A stretch of DNA of 64,000 bases. It comes from Branchiostoma floridae (lineage: Eukaryota > Chordata > Leptocardii > Amphioxiformes > Branchiostomatidae). Below are positions 23,571 through 33,290 of this stretch, in pieces. The position numbers and the translations under genes are program-made. The stretch lies in contig NC_049982.1 in the NCBI RefSeq assembly GCF_000003815.2, forward strand, positions 26,678,477 through 26,742,476. The letters run 5' to 3'. Numbering within the stretch: the stretch's first letter is position 1; each line of letters starts with the position of its first letter. The notes below the pieces were generated by a model. The model had not been told where the DNA came from. It was given only the letters and a program-made list of their open reading frames with translations, and made no database searches.

Positions 23571-24340
23571 ATCCGTATTTTTGCCTCACTTTGTGTTGAT
23601 TTTGCGACCATATGGTACTGACTGACTATCACAACCACTACAGCCTTTTTGGGTACTTTAACATCGGCCATGCATTTCCTGTCCTTGGTGCTGAACAATC
23701 ATTTTGTTGGGAAGCTGTTTACAAAAGCACTGGAAACAAAATCGTAAGTGAATACACATGTATTTCAGGTACAGGCACATGTTTATGACTCTCTACCATT
23801 CTATCTGAAGCAACTGGAGCTAAATATGAAAAATTGCTAATATGAAAATCGGTTGTGTAGAGTTCAATACCATGGCATGGCATGGGTAAATGTGGAACAG
23901 TCCAATAAGGCTTATGATAAAATATTGGTAGAGACAAATCATGAGAATCCACTGGTCACTTCTTCTTGAGTTATGATCTTTCATAGTTTATGACATAAAT
24001 GCCCATGCAGTTCCAAAACAAGTTGCTATGGGGCCCAAACTTACACCATTCATTTCTTGGTATTTGGTCGCGAAGCACTTGCATATTTGGTAAGTTACAT
24101 GTATATAATTTAAATCAGCACACAGTAACTCGTTTGGTAACTCTATCCTGATCGAAATCTATCCACTAGAAAGGTAAAATTGTGCGAATGAGGAGGAAAT
24201 TCCACTTGAGGTTTTCACAGAAACCTGCCGCTCATGAATACACTTGTGTATGCGGGTGTAGCTAACAATAAAAGCCCATGAAGCCCTGATTTCACTTTAC
24301 CGCGCAGCTACAGCTAGTGTCAGGGCTCTCCAATAAACTG
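23571..24340. other. Intergenic with decayed repeat fragment
   Basis: 23990-24040 has CAGTTCCAAAACAAGTTGCT and GGGGCCCAAACT, a fragment of the dispersed repeat at 13700-14066. No gene is seen. Confidence 0.4.
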
Positions 24341-25260
24341 CACCCTCGCCGGCAATCAAATCGACATTATTTCTCCGCTGCTGTTCTCAGCACAAATGTC
24401 TCTCTTCTGATCCCTAGCTCCATATATGTGCACACTTCCGGTGCACACGCCTCAGCACCGTAAGGTTCGATTGTATCAGACCAGACACACAAAAAACTAC
24501 GCCTCCCGAGATACCATCCAGCTTTCAAGAAGGCATCAAGGACATTCATGGAGCAATAAGCAGATTGTATCTGACTAGAGCTGCCCGGCAGGCACTCAGC
24601 CACCAACACGCTTGTAAAACACATGAATAAACGGTCTTCAGACCACGCGTCATCACACTGGCTCTGTCTCCTACGGGCACAGGACTTCTACTGAACGAGG
24701 AGTTGTGTTTTTGTCTTCTTTTTGGGGTGATGCTGCATTTTTTCCTGCGGTCCCCAAGAGAGCTGTGCCCTGGAATCAAGGATGTGTAGAGGATGGCTTG
24801 CTCACGGCAGGATATTTTATTATATCGAACAAGCGAGAAAGGAAAAAAACTGGTTACAGGTCATACATAGATAGACAAAACTGCTGGAGGAAAATCTATG
24901 CGTAATGATCGCTCGGAATATTTTTTTCCGGGGCCATTATTAGGATCGATAGCTGGGAATTACCGCGCTTTTCACACCAAGATGCTTATGGTAATTGGTT
25001 GGATTAAGGACCTCCACTTGCCGGATCCCCGCCAAATTCTCTCCGTCGTAAAAGTAATACTTCCGGGACGGCTGGAAATCCCAGGAAGCTTTCTCAGCGG
25101 CGACCCGGCTGACAATGAAGATGGGAGGGCACGGAATACCCCCGAGTTATTGTAGGGAAACTGGGCCCTTGTGTCTTTGATTATAGTTCACTACACCGAG
25201 AGAGAAACGGCCGCGTGTTAGCGAGCGGCTAAAGTGGCTGCAATCTGAACAGAATTGAAT
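24340..25260. promoter_or_regulatory. Repeat-poor GC-richer island, candidate regulatory element
   Basis: Base composition differs from the AT-rich repeats around it and no repeat family matches. It includes homeodomain-type sites (TAATTG near 24992 and GGATTAA near 25001) and several short ORFs without domains. Regulatory function is inferred from composition and from proximity to COE only. Confidence 0.3.
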
Positions 25261-25669
25261 AGTTGAAGAGCACTTGTTACTTCGAGCAACGGGTAGCTTC
25301 TATTTCATTGTGGTGTAATGGATGTGTATACTGTATGCCGCTGCAAAAGAACAATTATTCAAACAAACAAACAAACAAACAGAAAAATACATCAAGACAA
25401 CAAAGGAAATTAAAATACCACTACCGTAGAATGGAAAAGCATCTACGGAAATGCTGTCGTGGTTATTGACTGACAGAGGGGGTTCGGAAGGGATATTGGC
25501 ATGTCATACAAAGGTATTGGTATACAGCAGAAGTATTAGATGACATGTATACGTCTTATTTTTACAGAAAGGTTATGGTTTTATTCAGCTTTTGTTTGTG
25601 TTTTGTTTGTAATGCACGTATTGAATGTTTTGAAACTGTGTGTTAGCACTTGATCATGACATAACATTA

Positions 25670-25850
25670 TATGGCGGCCGTATAGACCTCCTGCCAATGG
25701 TGAGAGGTTATCCACTGGCCGAAGTAGCGCAGTGCAGAGTCAGGGATGGGTCTACATATCCGCCGTACAAGTTAGGAAAGCCCTTTGGGCTGCAAGACCG
25801 CTTTTGATTTGTCATTCTTGTTGAATTGAATGAATAAACCAATCTACTAT
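25670..25850 (+). mobile_element. Possible non-LTR retroelement 3' end
   Basis: A GC-richer segment (CCACTGGCCGAAGTAGCGCA, CCCTTTGGGCTGCAAGACCG) passes into TTGAATTGAATGAATAAACC. Such abrupt ends with AATAAA are typical of 5'-truncated LINE insertions. No target duplication was found. Confidence 0.3.
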
Positions 25851-26374
25851 ATGGAAGAGTTTGTGATCATATTTGCTTTCATCGATACTACAGCAGAACC
25901 TACGATCTGTATCTCATCTTGTCCCAAACATGTTTTGGTATGCTTTCCGAGTGCATGGCAAGGAGAAGCGTTTGGTGGTGAAAAGACTGGGTCTAGATTT
26001 TTGCCACCTGACTGGTCTTGGGTGAACTGCAAGCGCACTTTGTTTAAGACTTTAAAACAGGATAACTTTCATTTGTAGTTAAATTAGGTTAAGGCTACAA
26101 TAATGATATGTCAATCAGGACGTCATCTGGATATTATTATCATCAAGCACGCTGTGATTTAGAAAAAAATCACAAATGTGGATCATTGCTAGAAATCGAA
26201 TGTGCAATTTTTGAGGAAATGCGATAATGCATATCGATAATGATATCACTTTTGCAACTAGGATGCGTGAAGTTAGATGAACGTCATCAGACATAGATTA
26301 CGCAAATACGGGCCCCATTTACATGATCAGTAAGGAATGTTACCTTCATACTTGCGACATACTAGTATATAACT

Positions 26375-26586
26375 TTGATGGAGGAGATTATCAATAGATA
26401 TGAATTAGGTGAATAAAGATCCTCATTGACAGGAAACAGCCAAATATCATCAAAATCCGTCCAATCGCTCTTAAGTTATACTGGCCACAATTAAACACAC
26501 GCAGACGGAAACACAGGCAGGCGTACACACATGCACACACACTACACACAACGCACACAAACAATACCTCCATTTTTCATGGAGGT
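26375..26586 (+). mobile_element. Dispersed repeat fragment with terminal hairpin
   Basis: It contains CCAAATATCATCAAAATCCG, a CA-rich stretch and the end ACCTCCATTTTTCATGGAGG, a hairpin like the tails at 14066 and (inverted) 43270-43295. The MITE at 26589 abuts it. Confidence 0.5.
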
Positions 26587-26588
26587 AA

Positions 26589-26812
26589 AGGTGGTATCTC
26601 ACTGCACTTGGGGCACCGGCGCGGCACTGCGGGGTTCGAAAGATTGCTCAACTAATTTCAGAGATAAAGGACGAGTTTTCTTACGTTTTGTGTATTTTGT
26701 TGTCATTGTTTTACGTATTACACAATATCTAGATCAAAAATAATTTGGGAAAATGACACAACAGTGCCACAGGAAACGAACCCCGCAGTGCCGCAGCGGT
26801 GAGATACCACCT
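26589..26812. mobile_element. PIF/Harbinger-like MITE, 224 bp
   Basis: Inverted termini AGGTGGTATCTCACTGCACT and GGTGAGATACCACCT, with sub-terminal CACTGCGGGGTTCGAAAG mirrored by GAACCCCGCAGTGCC. Flanks are TAA (left) and TGA (right), close to the 3-bp TWA duplication of PIF/Harbinger elements. Confidence 0.75.
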
Positions 26813-27092
26813 TGACACTGTTATATTTAATTTATGTCCTGCACTCGGTCTTACTCTACCAGTGACGATCATAAGTGTCTTGCCCGTCAACATGCATGCA
26901 TTCATTAAGTGTTTGCTAGCCTCAGAACCTATCGCGAGGCCGATCAGATAGCTGCTGATCGTCTAATGCATTTCCCCAGGAGCGATACTGTATTAGAGGT
27001 TGGTACGAGTAATGAGAAGGCAGTTGCCTCACGGCCACACGTGTTACATATCGAACTGGGTGATTCTTCTTCATTCGGAAGACACTTGCTTC

Positions 27093-27182
27093 TAGCCTGG
27101 GTACCAACCTCCGTAGTTATCGCTGGCTCAATCTTATCGGTCAATGAGCCAGTGGTGGCTACGGAGGATGATACCCAGGCTA
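27093..27182. mobile_element. Short foldback MITE, 90 bp
   Basis: TAGCCTGGGTACCAACCTCC is mirrored by GGAGGATGATACCCAGGCTA, with GCTGGCTCA/TGAGCCAG further inside. The whole element folds into one hairpin. Confidence 0.65.
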
Positions 27183-27590
27183 AACTGCCAGCAGGAAACG
27201 ACTAGGGAATAGTGCAGATTTAGGACCTTGTCAGTCTATAGGTCAGTTCGGGGGAAATCAAACATGCTGTGTGACATGGACCGCTGTGAGCATAGCAGAG
27301 ATAAGCAAGAGTCCGCAGGACACTACTCCGTGTTAAGCCTAGGTGACAACAGTACAACTGCGTGCTGCCTACGTGCAAAAACGTGTGCAAATTTCGGGAT
27401 CCGTAAGTGGTAACACCGCCTCCATAGAAATCCCACGAATCCAACGTATTTGGGACATGCAGAACTTTCCGAGTCTGCTTTCGGGATGCAGATTACGATC
27501 CAGTACGGCGACGCGCGTGCCTGTACAACATGCGAGCAAGGAAACCATACATAAGCAGCACGTGCAAGTACGGCCTGCATGCGGTGACGT

Positions 27591-28082
27591 NNNNNNNNNN
27601 NNNNNNNNNNNNNNNNNNNNNNNNNNNNNNNNNNNNNNNNNNNNNNNNNNNNNNNNNNNNNNNNNNNNNNNNNNNNNNNNNNNNNNNNNNNNNNNNNNNN
27701 NNNNNNNNNNNNNNNNNNNNNNNNNNNNNNNNNNNNNNNNNNNNNNNNNNNNNNNNNNNNNNNNNNNNNNNNNNNNNNNNNNNNNNNNNNNNNNNNNNNN
27801 NNNNNNNNNNNNNNNNNNNNNNNNNNNNNNNNNNNNNNNNNNNNNNNNNNNNNNNNNNNNNNNNNNNNNNNNNNNNNNNNNNNNNNNNNNNNNNNNNNNN
27901 NNNNNNNNNNNNNNNNNNNNNNNNNNNNNNNNNNNNNNNNNNNNNNNNNNNNNNNNNNNNNNNNNNNNNNNNNNNNNNNNNNNNNNNNNNNNNNNNNNNN
28001 NNNNNNNNNNNNNNNNNNNNNNNNNNNNNNNNNNNNNNNNNNNNNNNNNNNNNNNNNNNNNNNNNNNNNNNNNNNNNNNNNN
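27591..28082. other. Assembly gap (492 N)
   Basis: Unknown bases. The size may be estimated or arbitrary. Open frames drawn through it have no meaning. Confidence 0.99.
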
Positions 28083-28215
28083 CAGTCTGATCACGATCTG
28101 GAAGATCGGCCATATTTAAGATCGACAGAGGGTTGCGCGCATTTTTCACCTGAAAACCGTCCCTGTCACATCTAAGCCATACTTTGTACCTTGTACGATT
28201 GTTGTGCAATAAAGT
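28083..28215 (+). mobile_element. Retroelement 3' end with shared polyadenylation tail
   Basis: GCCATACTTTGTACC at 28176 and TTGTTGTGCAATAAA (AATAAA at 28208-28213) recur almost unchanged at 42055-42092. This suggests a common 3' end of a non-LTR or other retroelement whose upstream part is lost in the gap. Confidence 0.5.
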
Positions 28216-28700
28216 TATTGTTATAAGCGAAGCTCAGGCGATTGCCGCAAAATCGTAATCTGATCGACTTTTCGCCAAATGTGACAGGGGTATTATACAT
28301 GTACCTAGTGTCCTTGTCCTTTCTACAGCAATGGTTTTGATGAAAACGGAGGGACTGATAGCCATTCGCTCAACGTGCAGCAGAATCTTTTGGAGTATTG
28401 TTTTAGTCCCACACCAGGGCATACCCCTACTCTTGTCGAGTGTGTTTGGATCTTAAATACGTTCTCGAGGGAAATTCACGTGGATAATGAATGAATCTAA
28501 GAAAACTATCGTTTGATGCACACAAAAAACGTTGCGCGTACGACGCTTGAAATCAGTCAGCGTCACAGCATCATGGGGCCATTGCTTTTTGCCTAACTTT
28601 GTCACAAGCTTGTCTCGCGACAGTTAATTCCCGTCATGCCTTACGCACTTTCCGTGACTGCCGTTGGTCCATCTCACGACTATGATTCAATATTATCATA
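28216..28700. other. Intergenic, no gene seen
   Basis: Mixed-composition sequence with short ORFs only; no repeat or motif recognised. Confidence 0.4.
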
Positions 28701-28806
28701 TAGCCAGACAACGTTGACCAATCAAAAGGCCTCATTTCCTATTGGTTATTAAGATCATAGAACCATAAGGGCTGTATAATCAATCTTAAACGGGTGTCAA
28801 ATGGCA

Positions 28807-28961
28807 TTGACCAATGAGAATGAGGTGTCGAATGACATTGCCAAATCAGATTAAGGTGTTGAATAAGATTGACCAATCAGATTGAGATGTCGAATGACAT
28901 TGCCAAATCAGATTAAGGTGTTGAATAACATTGACCAATCAGAATGAGGTGTCGAATGACA
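28807..28961. repeat. Five 31-bp tandem units, alternating types, with CCAAT boxes
   Basis: Units start at 28807, 28838, 28869, 28900 and 28931 with no length variation. Odd units carry TTGACCAAT.AGA and end GTCGAATGACA; even units carry TTGCCAAATCAGATTAAGG. The higher-order period is 62 bp. A decayed sixth unit precedes 28807. Confidence 0.9.
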
Positions 28962-29167
28962 TGGAAATAGAGAAACAGAGTAGATGCTCCATTAGAAGTA
29001 GAGTAGGATTTGAAAAAAAAAGACTGCGATGTTACGAAATATTGTTTGCAGAATTCTTGAATTCAAAATGAATTATTGAATTAAGCACAAATGCAGTTCA
29101 TAAAAAAACTGGACAACTGTATCAGGAAATTGTGTTTCTTATGGGTGCCAGTTTTTATGATGATAAC

Positions 29168-29333
29168 GTTAATGACCCGTCCGAGGTGTATAAGGTGTGA
29201 TAACGCCTGGTCCTTTGCTATAACCACTCATAAAACCGCCTCATTCGCTTCGCTCACTTGTTGGTTTCATTCGGTGGTTATAGGAAAGAGCCAGGCGTTA
29301 TCACATCATGTACACCTCGGGTGGGTCATTAAC
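29168..29333. mobile_element. Foldback MITE with about 60-bp arms
   Basis: The left arm begins GTTAATGACCCGTCCGAGGT and the right arm ends ACCTCGGGTGGGTCATTAAC. The arms also share GATAACGCCTGG and CTATAACCAC. TTAA occurs at both tips (29169-29172 and 29329-29332), either as target duplication or as part of the arms. Confidence 0.75.
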
Positions 29334-29876
29334 CCTTTAATCAGTCATACAGCTTTTATAAAAGCTGGTAAACCGTATGATGCTCCTGTCGACAGTTGAT
29401 TGGCCCAGAACGGTTGGATTTGGCTTTGTTTATCTAATCTGCAACACTGATACATCACTATTCTCCCCAGATTCCAGCAAAATTGAACAAAATAATACAA
29501 ATATAGCAACTGAAATGTGCAATAAAATTTGTATTAACACATAACGTCATTAAGGAGAACTCAGGGGTCAGAGGTCAATGCCAAAACGATACATATCAAA
29601 ATTTTGATCCGTATCTATCAGGTAGTAAACAAGATTATGTGATAACATATAGAATGAAGAATAGTAAGTGACTTTTGACAGCTCCTTTCTTACATGTTTT
29701 CTATATAAACGAATGGGAGACTATTGTTAACGATAGGAAATACATGACCAGTTAGCCCATGACAGTATTGTGACATTTGCTGTAGATTAGACCCAATAAA
29801 GGGAGGGGGGGCTGGAAGTCCCCATCTCAGTCTCACCACAGACGCGAGTCAGAGTGGATGTCCTTCCTCCTGTAAC
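29334..29876. other. Intergenic, no gene seen
   Basis: AT-rich, with short ORFs only. A GGGAGGGGGG run occurs near 29800. Confidence 0.4.
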
Positions 29877-29879
29877 TAA

Positions 29880-30286
29880 AGGTGGTATCTCACTGCACTT
29901 GCGTCACGCTTGCGTTACTGCGGGGTTTCGAAAGATACTCGACATATTTCAGAAATAAAGAAACCAATTTTCTTACTTTTAGTATATTTTGTCGTCTTCT
30001 AAGCCATACTTTTACGTATTACGCAATATCTAAAAATAAAAAAAGGAGTCGAACCCAATAACCCAGGATCTAGAGTTAGCTTTTATTAGTTTTAGACTAG
30101 AGTAGACACTTGTGATATTGTATTTTACACTGTTTGAATCTTTCATGTTACCTGCAATTAGCCCACGGGCAAGAATTTGCAATAAACTTGATTATGAAAA
30201 AAAACGTACAAAATGACACAGTAGTGACGCAATGAACGAACGCCGCTGTCACGCAAGCCTGACGCAAGTGCAGTGAGATACCACCT
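29880..30286. mobile_element. PIF/Harbinger-like MITE, 407 bp, with nested insertion
   Basis: Termini AGGTGGTATCTCACTGCACT and AGTGCAGTGAGATACCACCT are perfect inverted repeats flanked by TAA on both sides (29877-29879 and 30287-30289). Compared with the 224-bp relative at 26589, about 168 bp (near 30041-30208) is extra. That extra segment holds GCAATAAACTTG and ends in an A run, like a retroelement 3' end. Confidence 0.8.
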
Positions 30287-30289
30287 TAA

Positions 30290-31100
30290 CACTGATGGCA
30301 GCGGTGAGCTGTGACCTGAAGCGTAAGACAGTCGGTGTCATCTAATCAGAATAGTGACGTCAGAATTCAGACCCCGATCAGGATGTTAGTCGCCCACCTC
30401 TGGGCAGACGTTAATTGGACCCATGTGGGCAAACGACTGAATCGATAGACAATCCGGCCACTGCACCCTACAAATATCGGAGTTCCTAGATGAATAAAAG
30501 TTACCATTGATTGATTGCTTTCAAACTATATGGATTTCGACGAAAGCAAACGTTATTTCTCTATCTATGACATTTGCATATATCAACAAACAGCAACTCA
30601 AATAAACTCAAATAAAAAAAATATTTGAGTAAATAAACTCAAAACTAAATAAACAGCCAACAAATATAAACCAACCAGCAAACTAACCAACAAACAAACA
30701 AAAAGTAAGCAAACAATTAAACATACACGCAGAATGTAATGATAATCCACCGATGATCATTCAAGCTATAACATTCTATATTTCATACATGGCAGGTCCT
30801 TTTAAAGTTGAGAAAATCGACTTTGATCAGAAGTTGGAATATGATAACAGTTGAATGATATGGCGGACACAGTCACAGACTCGTAACTCCTTTCTTGGCA
30901 GACGATAGATCTCTAGTTGGCAGTGCTGAAACCCGTACCTTAACAGGTTCTCGACTCAATTATGATCCTTTAAAGATACTGTCTCGGTCCAATATGTGGT
31001 CGATGTAAGTCAAGCTCTAAAACTAAGAAACTCTGTTGTAAAAGACAGGGAATTAATCTACCATCCGCCATCTCCTTTTCTCACTGAGTTGTCGTAGGAG
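30290..31100. other. Intergenic, A-rich, retroelement-like tail
   Basis: 30380-30510 ends with CCTAGATGAATAAAAGTTACC, resembling a retroelement 3' end. 30590-30720 is simple AAATAAACTC/CAAACAAAC sequence. No gene is seen. Confidence 0.35.
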
Positions 31101-31109
31101 AAGTAGGGG

Positions 31110-31370
31110 AGATGAGATTTTTTTTGTCGTTTTTATCAGGCTTTCTATTTTGTATTGTTAATTGAAGTTCGCCATCCAGTTAGGTTTTGACAATAGAAAG
31201 GCTCCGGCTGTTTTTTTAATCGTTTTTATCGGGCTTTCTATTTTGTATTGTTAATTGAAGAAGTCCGCCAGCCAGTTAGGTTTTGACAATAGAAAATACA
31301 ACACAAAATAGAAACCCGATGAAAACGACTAAAAAAACAGCAGGAGCCTAACCTCTGCTTGGAGAGTAGG
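31110..31370. mobile_element. Complex foldback element with duplicated arm
   Basis: TATCAGGCTTTCTATTTTGT at about 31134 recurs as TATCGGGCTTTCTATTTTGT at about 31227. Both are followed by TTAATTGAAG, CCAGTTAGGTTTTGACAATA. An inverted copy (CAAAATAGAAACCCGATGAA) closes the hairpin, then AAAAAAACAGCAGGAGCCTA and ACCTCTGCTTGGAGAGTA. The outer part recurs at 44857-45003. Confidence 0.65.
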
Positions 31371-32600
31371 CAGAAGGGCGGTACAAACTTTTTGGCACGA
31401 TTCATTGTGTTCGTAACGTCACGTGACCTAAATGATTGTTCATTCGAACATGAATGCGGCTGCAGCGCAGACTCGCGAGTTTATTTTCAGTGTAAGTTTT
31501 TGTTCTAAGTTGTGTCTTATTTTTTGAAGAATAGAATACTGATCCTGAAAGGTTTCATGTACTTTACTGAAGTAAGAGAATCTACCAAATTCAATAGCGT
31601 GCTCCTTGAACGGTCACATAGGTCGTGCGACCGTCGTGCGATCGCTAACTTCGAGGCATTTCGAAGGTCAACCACGTACGTCGCCTTCAAAGCTCAACTT
31701 TCTTGGCACACAAAATGTTGTTTTGGATCCATGTCGGTGGTTGGTTCTGTCATGGCCTAGCGCCTGCTTGAAAATGCAATGGTATCAAAATCGTAGGACG
31801 ATCGCTCGACCTGACCGCGCCCTTAGTTTTTTCTTCCCCTTCGAACAAAAAAGGGCAATGACCTGGACCAGCCAGTCACGGTTACTGGTAGAGTAGCAGA
31901 CACCCTGTGGTGTTCGATTACACTCATCTAGCAAGTGGCAGGATACGGTTGGGAGAGCTGGTTACAATATACATGAATGACCATGAATGTGCTTACAGTA
32001 GTGTGTTAGGCTAGATCATGTAAAGTTAAACATTACTGCTTGCTTGCAAATTTTTACGTTATCTTTTTAACTTATTGAGCTTTATTTCTTGAACGCAATA
32101 CATTCAGGCACAAAATATATTACATACGTATCCATACTGTTACAGTGTCAGCCCTAGATGTCCATATTTTGTGGAGAGACGGAGAAAGAGAGTTGGAAAG
32201 ACAGAGAAATAGAAAGAGAGAGGGATTGAGAGGTTAAAGGGTATATTGCTTAGCGAGGATCCTATATGACAACCCCAGTACACGTAAACCTCATTAGAGG
32301 CGGCAGTTAGACAAGGTTAGGCCCGTCTATCTAGCTCACATTGCCGAACTCAGGGGAGCAGACCTGCTGAGTCGGCTTACCACACCACATATGGCGCCTG
32401 GCCGGCCCGGGCGCCTCTATATCCGCCTTACTCACATCTCACCCGATGATTAAAAACAGTGATTTCGACTTTGATGCGTGCCACCCGCACATAGACTTGA
32501 AATGATGTATTTATTAATATTTCATGCGCCTTTTTTTCTCATATGAGACCCCTGGGACCAGCCTTTGTGCAGATGGCTCTTTCCCCAAAAGGCAAAAATA
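31370..32600. other. Intergenic; contains a perfect GTCACGTGAC site
   Basis: GTCACGTGAC at 31418-31427 is the USF/TFE-type E-box palindrome. TAACCTCATTAGAGGCGGCA and GGCCGGCCCGGGCGCC (about 32400) mark a GC-richer patch. No domain-bearing ORF. Confidence 0.35.
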
Positions 32601-33290
32601 ATGACGTCAGACAACGTCATCTCAAGTTTTCGGAAACAATGTAGGGAGCGCAGAGAATCTGTGATGTAGATTCAGAACACAAACAGATTATTTTTTCGTG
32701 GACTGGTGATCCGAATCATTTGAAGGAAAGGCAACGACCTGTGACAGAGTGACATCGTGTCTGCTTCAGTAGCGTAACCACAAAATCCACGGCGGGGGAC
32801 AGATAAAACCTTTGTCCCGCCGTGGCTGTTGCCAGCCTCCATCTGGTAAAGTGCAAATGGAGCGGGTGATTGCCCGAGGTGCTCGGCGGTTACGCACGCT
32901 TGGCGCGCCGTCGAGCTTTCCCCAAGCCGCCCATCCATCATCTCCTGGACATCCCCGCACGTGAGGCTGAACGTACCACGACAGCGCACACCGCCCTGGG
33001 TGTCCCCCGGCCGCCGCACCGTCACACGCCGCTGCGGGTGCAAGTACGGTGAGAGATGGATGAGGTGGGGCGCCCGTGCCGCGCCCTGCAGGGGCCGTGG
33101 GGCTTTCTCCGTAATTCTGTCGATTCGGGATCGACCGGGGTCGGTGCGCCTGCTGGTGGCGGGGAGTGATGGACTGCACGGTCAGAGCCAGAGTACGGCG
33201 GGAACAGATCGCACCATTTCCCGCAGATATAATAAAGATGTAATGCTTATCAACGCTACTACTACTACATGTCTTGTGTTTTGATAGGAG
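32600..33290. promoter_or_regulatory. GC-rich island, candidate regulatory element or CpG island
   Basis: A perfect cAMP-response element TGACGTCA lies at 32602-32609. 32860-33200 is the most GC- and CpG-rich stretch of the intergenic region. Overlapping ORFs up to 175 codons exist here but are proline/arginine-rich, domain-free and absent of splice context. Confidence 0.35.

Noticed and set aside
27343-28209. Open frames of 186-258 codons on both strands
   Set aside because: They are mostly the 492-N gap; real flanking sequence codes for nothing recognisable.
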